This document shows positions 7,624-17,370 of a DNA stretch of 64,000 nt, piece after piece. The translations under genes and the position numbers were made by a program. Each line of letters opens with the position of its first letter. Positions within the stretch are counted from its first letter, which is position 1. Under the pieces are notes generated by a model, which ran no database searches, was not told where the DNA came from, and was given only the letters and a program-made list of their open reading frames with translations. Origin of the DNA: VXRD01 sp965242535 (GTDB lineage: Bacteria; Latescibacterota; UBA2968); contig OZ251458.1 in NCBI GenBank assembly GCA_965242535.1, positions 558,001-622,000 of the forward strand, read 5' to 3'.

Positions 7624-9843
7624 ATGACACTCGTCTATACAAAAACGGATGAAGCTCCCGCATTGGCAACGTATTCGCTGTTGCCGATTATCAAAGTTTT
7701 TACGGCGCCGGCCGGGATTGATGTCGAGACCAGAGACATTTCGCTCGCGGGCAGGATCATTGCGAATTTTCCGGAGAATTTGACGGAGAGCCAGAGGCAA
7801 CCCGATGATTTGACGGCACTGGGAGAATTGGCAAAAACGCCTGTGGCGAATATCATCAAACTGCCGAATATCAGTGCTTCGGTGCCGCAGTTGACCGCCG
7901 CTATCGAAGAATTGCAGGCCAAGGGATACGACATTCCCAACTATGTCGACGAGCCCCAAAATCGTGCAGAACGCGAAATAAAAGACCGATATGCAAAAAT
8001 TTTGGGCAGTGCGGTGAACCCGGTTTTGCGCGAGGGAAACTCGGATCGCAGGGTGGCGTCAGCCGTCAAAGAATACGCCAAAAACAACCCGCATCCCATG
8101 GGCGAATGGGCCTCGGACTCAAAATCCCACGTGGCGTATATGCGCGATGGGGATTTTTACGGCAGTGAACGATCCGTCGTGATCGCAGAGGCGGGAACGC
8201 TCAAAATCGAATTTGTGGATGGCGCTGGAAAGACCGCGGTTCTCAAAGAGGGAATACCCGTTCAGGCCGGGGAAATCGTGGATGCAATGGTGATGAGTTG
8301 TCGGGCGTTGCGCGCGTTTTACGAGGCGCAACTCGAAGATGCGAAAGCCCAAGGGGTGTTGTTTTCCCTGCACCTCAAAGCCACGATGATGAAAGTCTCG
8401 GATCCGATTCTCTTTGGGCACGCGGTTTCCATTTATTACAAAGACGTGTTTGACAAACGCGAGGCCGCATTTGCCGAGCTCGGCATCGACCCGAACAATG
8501 GCATTGGCGAAGTGTACGAAAAAATCAAACGCCTGCCCGATGCGTTGCGCGCGGAAATCGAAGCGGAAATCGAAGCGTGTTACGCACATCGTCCGGCGCT
8601 TGCGATGGTCAATTCGGATCGCGGCATCACCAATTTACACGTGCCTAGCGATGTGATCATAGACGCATCTATGCCAACGGCGATCCGCGAATCCGGGCGC
8701 ATGTGGGGGCCTGATGGCGCGCTTTGCGATACCAAGTTCACCATCCCGGATCGGTGTTATGCGCGGATCTATCAAGAGGTGATCGCGTTTCACAAACAAT
8801 GCGGCGCATTCGACGTGACCGCGATGGGCAATGTGTCCAATGTGGGACTGATGGCACAAAAGGCCGAGGAATACGGGTCGCACGATAAGACGTTTGAAAT
8901 GACAGGTCCGGGACGGGTTCGCGTCGTCGATAACCGCGGTCGGGTCTTGCTCGCGCACGAGGTTGCAAAAGGGGATATCTGGCGCGCGTGTCAGACGAAG
9001 GACCTGCCGATACGCGACTGGGTCAAACTCGCGGTCAATCGCGCACGGATCACGGGATCGCCTGCGATTTTCTGGTTGGATGAGAACAGGGCGCACGACA
9101 AAAATGTAATGGAGAAAGTCCGCGTGTATTTGGACGCGCTCGATACGACCGGTTTGGACATTCAGATGATGTCGCCGACAAAGGCGATGCGCCTGACTTT
9201 GGAACGCGCGCGCGATGGCAAAGATACCATCTCGGTTACGGGCAATGTGTTGCGCGATTACCTCACGGATCTGTTTCCCATTCTCGAATTGGGCACGAGC
9301 GCGAAGACGCTTTCCATCGTGCCGCTTTTGGCTGGGGGAAGCTTGTTTGAAACCGGCGCGGGCGGATCGGCCCCCAAGCACGTTCAGCAATTTGTGGAAG
9401 AAGGGCATTTGCGCTGGGATTCACTGGGGGAGTTTTTGGCCCTCGGCGCATCGCTGGAAGACCTGGGGCGCAAGACGAACGATGAGAGAATCAAAGTTTT
9501 GGCCGACGCGCTGAACGAGGCAACGCGCGAATTTTTGCACGAGAAAAAGTCGCCTTCGCGCGTGGTCCACGAGTTGGACAATCGCGGCAGCCATTTTTAC
9601 CTCGCGCTGTATTGGGCGCGGGCATTGGCGGCGCAAGATAGGGACGCCGATCTTCAAACCCGATTTGCCCGATTGGCGCAACAACTCGAAGCGAATGAAA
9701 CGAGGATCATCGCCGAACTCAATGCGGCGCAAGGGCCAGCCGTCGATATCGGCGGTTATTATTTTTTAGACGCAAAAAAAATGACATCGGCGATGCGCCC
9801 GAGCGCGACGTTTAATGCGTTGTTGAAGGGGGAGGAGCGGTGA
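7624..9843 (+). CDS. icd: Isocitrate dehydrogenase, NADP-dependent, monomeric type
   Basis: The 739-residue product has the length of the monomeric (IDH-II) family. It shows that family's landmarks, including VNPVLREGNSDRRVA with the substrate-binding serine, HPMGEWASDSKSHVAYM, and FWLDENRAHDKN. It oxidatively decarboxylates isocitrate to 2-oxoglutarate in the TCA cycle, making NADPH in the cytoplasm. ATG 7624 is preceded by TAAGGA. It has its own near-consensus promoter and appears monocistronic. Downstream is a long repeat array with no gene. Confidence 0.95.
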   Translation: MTLVYTKTDEAPALATYSLLPIIKVFTAPAGIDVETRDISLAGRIIANFPENLTESQRQPDDLTALGELAKTPVANIIKLPNISASVPQLTAAIEELQAKGYDIPNYVDEPQNRAEREIKDRYAKILGSAVNPVLREGNSDRRVASAVKEYAKNNPHPMGEWASDSKSHVAYMRDGDFYGSERSVVIAEAGTLKIEFVDGAGKTAVLKEGIPVQAGEIVDAMVMSCRALRAFYEAQLEDAKAQGVLFSLHLKATMMKVSDPILFGHAVSIYYKDVFDKREAAFAELGIDPNNGIGEVYEKIKRLPDALRAEIEAEIEACYAHRPALAMVNSDRGITNLHVPSDVIIDASMPTAIRESGRMWGPDGALCDTKFTIPDRCYARIYQEVIAFHKQCGAFDVTAMGNVSNVGLMAQKAEEYGSHDKTFEMTGPGRVRVVDNRGRVLLAHEVAKGDIWRACQTKDLPIRDWVKLAVNRARITGSPAIFWLDENRAHDKNVMEKVRVYLDALDTTGLDIQMMSPTKAMRLTLERARDGKDTISVTGNVLRDYLTDLFPILELGTSAKTLSIVPLLAGGSLFETGAGGSAPKHVQQFVEEGHLRWDSLGEFLALGASLEDLGRKTNDERIKVLADALNEATREFLHEKKSPSRVVHELDNRGSHFYLALYWARALAAQDRDADLQTRFARLAQQLEANETRIIAELNAAQGPAVDIGGYYFLDAKKMTSAMRPSATFNALLKGEER

Positions 9844-10252
9844 GACGGAAGAGGGAAGACGCAAGAGGGAAGACAAAGCGAAAGGCGTCTTTCTGCCGTG
9901 CCTTGTCTCCCGTAAGACGCAAGAGGCGGGAAGACGCAAGAGGGAAGAGGCGGGAAGACGCAAGAGGGAAGAAGCAATCGTAGGGACAGGCCCCTGTGCC
10001 TGTCCGAAGATACAAGACGGAAGACAAAGCGAAAAGCGTCTATCCGCCGTTGCCTCGTCTCCCGTAAAAGGTAAGACGGAAGACGCAAGAGGGAAGAAGC
10101 GGGAAGACGCAAGAGGTGAGACGGAAGACAAAGCGAAAAGCGTCTTACCGCCGTTGTCTCCCGTTTCACCGCTGTTGCCTTTTCTCCCGTCTCCCGTCTT
10201 CCGTCTCCCCTTTTACCGCCGTTGCCTTTTCTCCCGTCTTCCGTCTCCCGTC
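9844..10252. repeat. Purine-rich GACGGAAGACGCAAGAGG array with an embedded REP-like unit
   Basis: About 400 bp consist of imperfect units such as GAAGACGCAAGAGGGAAG and GACAAAGCGAAAAGCGTC. Purines dominate the plus strand up to about 10140, then the composition flips to pyrimidines (CTCCCGTCTTCCGTC). The two arms could therefore fold into one very long imperfect hairpin. A REP-like palindrome is embedded at 9976-10015. No gene is seen. Confidence 0.8.
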
Positions 10253-11215
10253 TTACCGCTTTATGCTTTCTAATGCGAGGAGCATGACCTCGGTTGTCGT
10301 CAGCAAATCCAGCGCGTTGTGGTACAAAATATCGCGCATTTGCACGGCATTGCCCGAGCGCACAAAACGGTGGTACGCGTCGGGAATTTCCGCGCCCGGA
10401 ATATCGCCGCGCCGGATGCGGTGGCAAAGATATCGTTCCAAGGTCTGCAACTTGCAGTTGGGCAGTTGCCGGCCCCAAAGACGCCGCGCCACATGCAGCA
10501 TGTCGATATGCGCTTGTCGCAGGCGGAAGGGCACGGCCGAGAACGCGCACCGGTCGCGGATATAGGGCAGGTCGTAGGATTTGCCGTTGAAACTGACGAC
10601 CACGCGAGACGCATCCAACAGCGCGACAAAGTGCGTCAACAGCGCGGCTTCTTCGGTGTAATCGCGCGCGAGCAGTTGGACGACGCGCAGTTCGCCATTG
10701 AAATGGCCCAACACGCCGATCAAAAACAGGGGCGTGCCCGCGGTCAATCCCGTGGTTTCGATATCCACGTAAATCACATCTTGGGCGCGTGCCTCGATGA
10801 GGGGATGAAAGGTGTCGTAGCGATCCCAAGGGACATTGCCTTCGTGCAACGCGCCGATCACGCGCTCGCATCGCTCGGCAAATGCCCGCCCGCCGCCGCG
10901 CAGAAGTTCTCGAATGGGCTGATCGATTCGCAAAAACGCGCCCACGGGCGTCTGGATTACTTGGCCCTGTACCACTTCATCGAGCGCGAGGCGCAATCGC
11001 GCATCGGACGCGGTCGCCATCACGTGCAACTCGCGGTGATCAGGCGCGTCGAGGGATGCGGTCGTTGCGTTGTCGCGTTTTTCCCGATCCGTTGCAACCG
11101 GCGGTCGGGCGCGTTCCATTTGCCGCTCGGCTTCGGAAACCTCAATCTCGTCTTTGTGTTTCAGATCGCGGCGATTGAGCGCGGCAATGCGTTTTCTCAT
11201 CTCATCGGAAATCAT
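10253..11215 (-). CDS. YprB-type RNase H-like exonuclease domain protein
   Basis: The 320-residue product has a charged N-terminal region and then the DnaQ-like fold. It contains DVIYVDIETTGLTAGTPLFLIG (Asp/Glu metal pair), VVVSFNGKSYDLPYIRDRC, IDMLHVARRLW, and DILYHNALDLLTTTEVML with the distal acidic residue. This order is typical of YprB, a putative DEDD exonuclease of unknown target often linked to a YprA helicase, which is not adjacent here. The stop codon lies directly in the pyrimidine-rich repeat array. Confidence 0.85.
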   Translation of the reverse strand: MISDEMRKRIAALNRRDLKHKDEIEVSEAERQMERARPPVATDREKRDNATTASLDAPDHRELHVMATASDARLRLALDEVVQGQVIQTPVGAFLRIDQPIRELLRGGGRAFAERCERVIGALHEGNVPWDRYDTFHPLIEARAQDVIYVDIETTGLTAGTPLFLIGVLGHFNGELRVVQLLARDYTEEAALLTHFVALLDASRVVVSFNGKSYDLPYIRDRCAFSAVPFRLRQAHIDMLHVARRLWGRQLPNCKLQTLERYLCHRIRRGDIPGAEIPDAYHRFVRSGNAVQMRDILYHNALDLLTTTEVMLLALESIKR

Positions 11216-11288
11216 ACGGACAATATACTTTTAGAACCGCCGATTCGTCAAGGCGTAGAAACACTCGCAGGGACAAAATGGGATTGTT

Positions 11289-11754
11289 GAGTACTTCAAA
11301 AATTAAACAATTTGGGATTTCAATTTTTCAAGAGCGTGCCGGCCGTGATGCCGTACATCCAATAAGCCATCGCCCAACATGCCATCCCAAAAGCCCATCA
11401 ACGAAAGCCATCAGGCACAGCGCGCAAGTCCGTCTCGCAACCAACATCTATTTTGCAACCCACCTCGCAGGCCGGCACCTGTCGTGCGATTACAAAAGCG
11501 CTTGAACTGCTGGGGCAGTTGTACCCCGCTCGCGCTGTGCCTAGCCCCTCGGCGCATGAGAGCGGCATTTTTGAACTGCTTGAGCAGTTGTACCCCGCTC
11601 GCCTACTTTTTTTTGCTGTTGAAAAAAAGTAGGTCGCCGAAGGCATCAAAGGCAACAAACGATGCTTTAAGGACCAAAGTTGTTAGAAAAGCGAGCAATG
11701 TCGGTGCTGATTTGTGCGTACCAAAATTTGGTACAATTTAATTTACAGAGTATT
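11289..11754 (+). repeat. MITE-like element, copy A
   Basis: This is a ~466 bp non-coding element. The left end is GTACTTCAAAAATTAAACAA; the right end, reverse-complemented, begins AATACTCTGTAAATTAAATTG, giving imperfect terminal inverted repeats. Inside are two GAACTGCT...GCAGTTGTACCCCGCTCGC units, a CCTACTTTTTTT/AAAAAAAGTAGG hairpin around a CTGTTGA loop, and a GTACCAAA-A-TTTGGTAC palindrome. Other copies are B (13699, inverted), C (17541), D (58414, split by an IS) and E (60040, partial). It sits immediately before the peptide-binding protein gene. The stretch 11216-11288 holds nothing recognisable. Confidence 0.85.
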
Positions 11755-11767
11755 GAGTTACAGCTCT

Positions 11768-13672
11768 ATGAAACGCATCTATTTTTTTATTTTCTTTTTG
11801 TTTCTCGGGTGTCTCGCGCCCGATCCGGGGCAACGCGAATCCGGGGATGCCGTGCAATCCAATGCGGTGATCCGCGAATCGCGCGCGCCCAAACGCCTCG
11901 ATCCCGCCATCCCGATCCACCGCGCGTTTGGGGAAGCGCCCATCCTCGCCGAAAAAGTCAAAAGCGGAAAACTCCCTCCCGTCTCCGAACGCCTGCCGGA
12001 AAATCCCCTCGTGGTCGTGCCCATGGATACCATCGGACGGTATGGGGGCATCTTGCGCCGCGCGCTCACGGGCGACATCATCCAAACCGCGGGCGCGAAT
12101 AAAACCCTGAGCGAAAACCTGATGGGATTTTCCCGGCCCTTGCCCGACAGCATCGAGCGCAACCTCGCGGAAACTTTTGAATTTCGGGACGGGGGCCGAA
12201 CCGCGATTTTCAAAATCCGCAAGGGCATCCGATGGTCGGATGGCGCGCCATTTACGGTTGACGACATCCTGTTTTGGTACTACGACATGACCTTTGACGA
12301 CAATGCCCGGCCGCACAATCAGCCCGTTCCCCCCTCTGTTTGGGTGGTGGATGGCAAGCCCATTGACCTCGAAAAAATGGACGACCATACCCTGAAAGTC
12401 TCGTCCTCAAAACCCCTCGGCCGCGTCTTGCACGCCCTGTGTTCCGACGTGATTGCACAGCCCAAACACCATCTCTCGCCCTTGCATCCCCGCTACAACC
12501 CGGAAGCGACCTATGAGCATTTTCGGAAAAAGGCGACCAATGCCATGCTCATCATGAAACCCGGCATGCCGCGCTTGTCTGCGTGGGTGCCCGTGGAGTG
12601 GATTCGCGGGCAGCGCGTCGTTTATGAGCGCAATCCCTATTATTGGAAAGTCGATACCGCGGGCAATCAGTTGCCCTATATCGATCGCCTCGAATTTACG
12701 ATCATCCAAGACCCCCAAGTTATTTTGCTCAAATTTGTCAATGGCGAACTCGATTTGTTCGGGCGCTACTCGCGCATCAACATGTTTCCCACGCTGCGCT
12801 CGGAGGAAAAGAAGGGCAAATTCAAATTGCGGATCACCGGGCCGGACCGAGGGCCGGCGTATTATCTCAACTGGGATACGCCCAAACCCGCGCTGCGCGA
12901 AGCCTTTCGCAACCGCGATGTGCGCGTTGCCATGTCGCATGCGATCAACCGCGAGGAGATCAATCAGATCGTCTATCACGGCCTGCTCGATCCATCGGGG
13001 TATTCCTTCGCGCCCTCCAACCCGCACTATTCCGAAGCGGCCTATCGCAAATATTCCGCATTTGACGCGGCGCTATCCCGAGACCTCTTGGACGGCGCAG
13101 GCTATCGCGATACAGACGGCGATGGTTGGCGCGAGCTCAAAGACGGGTCGCGTTTTGAACTCAACATCGACGTCATTCCCGGCGTCGGCGTGGATGTTTC
13201 CGAACTCGTATCTGAACACTGGCGCGCCATCGGCATCAAAGCCAATTTGAACATTTCCCTGCGCGACATCGTATGGCCGCGCCGCCTCAATGGGGAATTT
13301 GACATCCACCACTGGGGCCTCGAAGGTCCTGCCGATCCCTTGGGCCGCCTCAACGACTGGGCGATTATGGCGCCCACCGTGCCCTTTTGGCACCGCAATG
13401 CGTCCAAAGAAGGCCCCGCGTGGTTGCGCGACGCCACAGGGCGAATCAAAAAAGTGTTGACGACGGTCGATCCCATCGCCGTACATCGAGAAATGACAAA
13501 GGTGCGCGACCTCCACACCGACAACGTGCCCGTTATCGTCGTCGGATCCGCCTATTCTATATGGGGCGCGAGCACGCGACTGGGCAATGTCCCACTTCAA
13601 GGCAGCGCCGCAGACGTACATCGCGGCTGGGGCCGCCCCGTGTTCCACGAACAGATTTTTGTGAGGGAATAA
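11768..13672 (+). CDS. ABC transporter substrate-binding lipoprotein (peptide/opine family 5)
   Basis: The 634-residue product has a lipoprotein signal with lipobox LFLGC (Cys15), then a family 5 extracellular solute-binding protein. It contains AETFEFRDGGRTAIFKIRKG, VDDILFWYYDMTF, the ERNPYYW motif and RVAMSHAINREEINQIVYHG. It captures oligopeptides, dipeptides or related solutes in the periplasm for the ABC transporter encoded downstream. ATG 11768 is only 13 nt after the end of repeat element A and has no good Shine-Dalgarno, so element A may have displaced the original leader. Downstream, element B separates it from the permease genes. Confidence 0.9.
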   Translation: MKRIYFFIFFLFLGCLAPDPGQRESGDAVQSNAVIRESRAPKRLDPAIPIHRAFGEAPILAEKVKSGKLPPVSERLPENPLVVVPMDTIGRYGGILRRALTGDIIQTAGANKTLSENLMGFSRPLPDSIERNLAETFEFRDGGRTAIFKIRKGIRWSDGAPFTVDDILFWYYDMTFDDNARPHNQPVPPSVWVVDGKPIDLEKMDDHTLKVSSSKPLGRVLHALCSDVIAQPKHHLSPLHPRYNPEATYEHFRKKATNAMLIMKPGMPRLSAWVPVEWIRGQRVVYERNPYYWKVDTAGNQLPYIDRLEFTIIQDPQVILLKFVNGELDLFGRYSRINMFPTLRSEEKKGKFKLRITGPDRGPAYYLNWDTPKPALREAFRNRDVRVAMSHAINREEINQIVYHGLLDPSGYSFAPSNPHYSEAAYRKYSAFDAALSRDLLDGAGYRDTDGDGWRELKDGSRFELNIDVIPGVGVDVSELVSEHWRAIGIKANLNISLRDIVWPRRLNGEFDIHHWGLEGPADPLGRLNDWAIMAPTVPFWHRNASKEGPAWLRDATGRIKKVLTTVDPIAVHREMTKVRDLHTDNVPVIVVGSAYSIWGASTRLGNVPLQGSAADVHRGWGRPVFHEQIFVRE

Positions 13673-13701
13673 AGGAGACAAAAGCATGAAACGATTCACT
13701 A
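13673..13701 (+). pseudogene. Start of a lost gene: Shine-Dalgarno and first codons cut by element B
   Basis: Directly after the binding-protein stop, AGGAG (13673-13677) is followed 8 nt later by ATG 13686 and the codons MKRFT. The sequence then passes into the terminal repeat of element B. It looks like the 5' end of the next operon gene, interrupted or replaced by the insertion. The frame runs on only to a stop inside the element. Confidence 0.4.
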
Positions 13702-14203
13702 CTCGGAAAATTAAAAGATACCAAATTGTGGTAAGCACAAATCAGCACCCGCATGGCTCGCTTTTCTAAAACTTTGGTCCTACAGCATCGTGGGTTGCCT
13801 TCGATGCGTTGGCTACGCCTGTGCCTACGGCGTGCGGCGACCTACTTTTTGTCAACAGAGAAGACGCGAATAAGCGTCTGAAGAAAAGTAGGCGAGCGGG
13901 GTACAACTGCCCGATCCGTTCAAAAATGCCGCTCTCATGCACCGAGGGGCTAGGCACAGCGCGAGCGGGGTACAACTGCCCCAGCAGTTCAATCGCTTTT
14001 GTAATCGCACGACATGCGTTGGCCTGCGAGGTGGGTTGCAAAACAGAAGTGCATGGCGAGACGGACTTACGCGCTGTGCTTGATGGCTTTCGTTGATCGG
14101 CTTTTGGGAGGGCAGTTTGGCAATGGCTCATTTGATGTACGGCATCACAGCCGATACGCTCTTAAAAAATTGAAATCCCAAATTATTTAATTTACAGAGT
14201 ACT
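13699..14203 (-). repeat. MITE-like element, copy B (inverted)
   Basis: This full-length copy of about 505 bp is in reverse orientation relative to copy A. Its central hairpin carries a longer loop (GTCAACAGAGAAGACGCG, with an AGACGC/GCGTCT inner stem) than copies A and C. It lies between the binding-protein gene and the first permease gene. No gene is present inside. Confidence 0.85.
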
Positions 14204-14231
14204 AACCCCTAACCCCTAACCCTTGACCCCT
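14201..14231 (+). repeat. TAACCCC heptamer repeat before the permease start
   Basis: Three copies of AACCCCT and one variant (TTGACCCCT) fill the gap between element B and ATG 14232, occupying the place where a ribosome-binding site would be expected. No Shine-Dalgarno is visible. Confidence 0.7.
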
Positions 14232-15230
14232 ATGATCAATTACATCATCCGCCGATTGTTGCACATGATCCCCACGCTGATCCTGATTTCAATGGTCAGT
14301 TTTGCGGTGATTCAAGCGCCGCCGGGCGATATGCTCACGTCTCGCCTCGCGGAATTGGCCGAGCAGGGCGAGTTGGGATCCGAAAGCGCGATGGCGCAGA
14401 TCGACGCCCTGCGCGAACGCTATGGGCTCAACGATCCGATCTACGTGCAATACGCGCGCTGGATCTGGAAGATCGTCAGCGAAGGCGATTTTGGGCAATC
14501 GTTCACGTACGAAATGGACGTGATGGAGTTGTTGGCCGAACGCCTCGGACTCACGTTGACGCTGACGCTCTCCACCTTGATTTTTACGTGGATCGTCGCC
14601 ATACCCATTGGCATTTATTCGGCTACGCGGCAATATTCCATCGGCGATTACGGTTTTACCTTCCTCGGCTTCATCGGCCTTGCCACCCCTAATTTTTTGC
14701 TGGCCCTGGTCATCATGTTCGTCCAAGTCGCGGTTTTTGAAGCCGAATCGGTCGGGGGCCTCCTCTCACCCGAATACATCGGCGCGGCGTGGTCGTGGGC
14801 GAAATTCGCGGATCTGCTCGCGCATATCTGGGTGCCCATTCTCGTCATTGGCACGGGCAGCACGGCGGGCATCATCCGCATTATGCGCGGCAATTTGCTC
14901 GACATCCTCGGCCAACAACACATTCAGACCGGGCGCGCCAAGGGCCTCAAGGAAAACAAAGTCATCGTCAAATACGGCGTCCGCATTGCCATCAACCCGT
15001 TGGTCAGCCGCCTCGGCCTCGAATTGCCCAGCCTGCTCTCGGGCGCGGTCGTAACCGGCATCGTGCTCGGTTTGCCGACGGCCGGCCCGATTTTTTTGAC
15101 CGCGCTCACGTCGCAAGACATGTATTTGGCGGGTGCATTCCTGCTCTTATCCGCCACGTTTTTGCTCGTCGGCAACCTGTTGGCCGACATTCTCTTGGCA
15201 TGGCTCGATCCGAGGATTCGCTATGATTAG
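14232..15230 (+). CDS. ABC transporter permease, DppB/OppB type
   Basis: The 332-residue product has about six membrane helices and the DppB N-terminus YIIRRLLHMIPTLILISMVSF. The permease signature is at about 240-260 (IQTGRAKGLKENKVIVKYGVR), the EAA loop that contacts the ATPase. It forms one half of the inner-membrane peptide channel. The ATG is preferred over the in-frame TTG at 14223, which lies within the heptamer repeat. The next permease overlaps its end by 8 nt, so they are translationally coupled. Confidence 0.9.
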   Translation: MINYIIRRLLHMIPTLILISMVSFAVIQAPPGDMLTSRLAELAEQGELGSESAMAQIDALRERYGLNDPIYVQYARWIWKIVSEGDFGQSFTYEMDVMELLAERLGLTLTLTLSTLIFTWIVAIPIGIYSATRQYSIGDYGFTFLGFIGLATPNFLLALVIMFVQVAVFEAESVGGLLSPEYIGAAWSWAKFADLLAHIWVPILVIGTGSTAGIIRIMRGNLLDILGQQHIQTGRAKGLKENKVIVKYGVRIAINPLVSRLGLELPSLLSGAVVTGIVLGLPTAGPIFLTALTSQDMYLAGAFLLLSATFLLVGNLLADILLAWLDPRIRYD

Positions 15231-16353
15231 TGCCGATCAAACAACGCCCGACGCAAAGGTGGAAGAAACCACGACCACCGCCACTTATTCCCAGCGCGAA
15301 TTGATCTGGCGGCGTTTCAAAAAACACCGCGCAGGCGTCGCCGGGGGATGCGTGGTGCTCTTTCTCTACGTCTGCGTTTTTTTGGGCGAGTTTTTGGCGC
15401 CGCACGACCCGACGCACCGCTATTACAACTACGTCCATCTGCCCGCGCAGCGCATTCACATGTTCTCTGAAAACGGCATCCACTGGCCCTTTGTCTATGG
15501 GATCAAAAAGGCATTTGACCGGCAAATCGGCATCAAAACCTATACGGAAGACGCCTCGACGCGCCATCCCGTGTACCCGTTTGCGCGAGGCGCGGAATAC
15601 ACCTTTTACGGCCTGTTTCGCACGGACATCCACCTGTTTGGCACGGGCAAGGGCAACCCGTTATTCCTCTTGGGCACGGACCGGTTTGGCCGCGACATGC
15701 TCTCGCGCATCATCGTGGGCGGGCGCGTCTCCCTCACCATCGGCCTGCTCGCGGTGTTCATCAGCCTTACGCTCGGATCGGCTCTCGGCGTGATCTCGGG
15801 CTATTACGGCGGCAATGTCGATAACGTCATCCAGCGCGTCATCGAGCTGATTTTCGCGTTCCCATCCATCCCCATTCTCATGGCCCTCAGCGCGATCTTG
15901 CCCCCGGAGTGGCCTTCGCATCTCGTCTTTATGGGCATTGTCACCGTGCTCGCGCTCGTCGGTTGGGGCGGCCTGGCCCGGGAAATCCGCGGCAAGACCC
16001 TGGCCATCCGCGAAGCCGATTTCGTGCTGGCGGCCCGCGTGGCGGGCGCCAAAGACAGGCGCGTCATTTTTCGGCACTTGCTCCCGTCGATGTTCAGCCA
16101 CATCATCGTCATCGCGACCCTGGCCATTCCGGGATTCATCCTCGGCGAAAGCACGTTGAGTTTTCTCGGCTTGGGCATCAAACCGCCCATGACCTCGTGG
16201 GGCTTGCTCTTGTCCGACGCGATGAATATTCACTCCCTCAGCCTGTATCCCTGGCTGCTTTTGCCCGGCGTGTGCATCATCATCGCGGTGCTCGCGTTCA
16301 ATTTTCTCGGCGATGGTTTGCGCGATGCCGCGGATCCGTATTCGAGCAGATGA
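15223..16353 (+). CDS. ABC transporter permease, DppC/OppC type
   Basis: The 376-residue product has an N-terminal cytoplasmic stretch, then a first helix (GGCVVLFLYVCVFLGEFLAP). A periplasmic insert ends in LLGTDRFGRDMLSRIIVGGR, the hallmark DppC motif. The EAA loop is EADFVLAARVAGAKDRRVIFRH and the C-terminus reads FNFLGDGLRDAADP. It pairs with the upstream DppB-type permease. The start ATGATTAG overlaps the preceding stop. The periplasmic insert (about 60-150) is long for the family. Confidence 0.9.
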   Translation: MISADQTTPDAKVEETTTTATYSQRELIWRRFKKHRAGVAGGCVVLFLYVCVFLGEFLAPHDPTHRYYNYVHLPAQRIHMFSENGIHWPFVYGIKKAFDRQIGIKTYTEDASTRHPVYPFARGAEYTFYGLFRTDIHLFGTGKGNPLFLLGTDRFGRDMLSRIIVGGRVSLTIGLLAVFISLTLGSALGVISGYYGGNVDNVIQRVIELIFAFPSIPILMALSAILPPEWPSHLVFMGIVTVLALVGWGGLAREIRGKTLAIREADFVLAARVAGAKDRRVIFRHLLPSMFSHIIVIATLAIPGFILGESTLSFLGLGIKPPMTSWGLLLSDAMNIHSLSLYPWLLLPGVCIIIAVLAFNFLGDGLRDAADPYSSR

Positions 16354-16375
16354 GCGACCCGTTTGAGGACTTCCC

Positions 16376-17368
16376 ATGACACGACCGCTTTTGGACATCC
16401 GCGATCTCAAAACCCATTTTTACACGGACGATGGGATCGTGCGCGCAGTCGATGGCGTATCCCTGTCCATTATGCCGCGACAAACCCTCGGCGTGGTGGG
16501 CGAATCCGGGTGCGGCAAAAGCATCACGGCATTTTCGATTACGCGCCTCATCCCAAGCCCGCCGGGCAATATTGAAAACGGGCAGATTCTGTTTCGCAAA
16601 ACCCCGGAAAGCGCGCCCATCGACCTGACGCAACTCGACCCCAAAAGCGCGCAGATGCGGGGGATTCGCGGGAATGACATCGCCATGATTTTCCAGGAAC
16701 CCATGACCTCGCTCAGCCCGGTCCACACCGTGGGCAACCAGATCGCCGAGGCCATTCGGCTGCACCAAAACGCGGACAAAGCCGAGGCTCGGGAACGCGC
16801 CATCGACGCGCTCGACAAGGTGCGCCTGCCGCGTCCAGATCGACAGGTCGACGCCTATCCCCACGAACTTTCGGGGGGGATGCGCCAACGGGCGATGATC
16901 GCGATGGCCCTGTCTTGCAACCCCAACTTGCTCATCGCCGACGAACCCACCACGGCCTTGGATGTGACGGTGCAGGCCCAAATTTTGGACCTGATGCGCC
17001 AACTCCAATCCGATATCGGCATGGCGATTATGCTCATCACGCACGACTTGGGCGTGGTCGCCAGCATGGCGGATTACGTCGCGGTGATGTATTTGGGCAA
17101 GGTCGTCGAATATTCCGACACGCGCACCATTTTCAAAAATCCGCGCCATCCCTATACCAAGGGCCTGCTCAACTCCCTTCCCCAAGTGGGGCAAAAACGC
17201 CGGCTCGTACCCATCGAAGGCGCGATTCCCGATCCGTTTGAAATTCCACAGGGCTGTGCATTTGCCACGCGCTGCCCGCATGCCACGCGCCAGTGCCGCG
17301 AAGAACCGCAACTCCTCGAAATCGAATCGGGCCATCGCGTTAGTTGCTGGCTGGAAGATGGAAGGTAG
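16376..17368 (+). CDS. Peptide ABC transporter ATP-binding protein, DppD/OppD type
   Basis: The 330-residue product has Walker A GESGCGKS (about residue 43), the Q-loop MIFQEPMTSLSPVH, signature HELSGGMRQR, Walker B LLIADEPTTALDV, and the H-loop MLITHDLGVV. The oligopeptide-transporter C-terminal domain follows, with a cysteine set (GCAFATRCPHATRQC) typical of DppD. It powers uptake through the two permeases. A weak GAGG precedes the ATG. The following ATPase gene is 510 nt away because repeats and element C intervene. Confidence 0.92.
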   Translation: MTRPLLDIRDLKTHFYTDDGIVRAVDGVSLSIMPRQTLGVVGESGCGKSITAFSITRLIPSPPGNIENGQILFRKTPESAPIDLTQLDPKSAQMRGIRGNDIAMIFQEPMTSLSPVHTVGNQIAEAIRLHQNADKAEARERAIDALDKVRLPRPDRQVDAYPHELSGGMRQRAMIAMALSCNPNLLIADEPTTALDVTVQAQILDLMRQLQSDIGMAIMLITHDLGVVASMADYVAVMYLGKVVEYSDTRTIFKNPRHPYTKGLLNSLPQVGQKRRLVPIEGAIPDPFEIPQGCAFATRCPHATRQCREEPQLLEIESGHRVSCWLEDGR

Positions 17369-17370
17369 CC

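Noticed and set aside
9844..10252. Repeat array as a possible CRISPR or origin
   Set aside because: Units are irregular, have no spacers, and no cas genes, DnaA boxes or dnaA/dnaN genes are nearby.
14201..14231. TAACCCC heptamers as telomere-like DNA
   Set aside because: Only three to four copies in an internal intergenic position; most likely a small local expansion.
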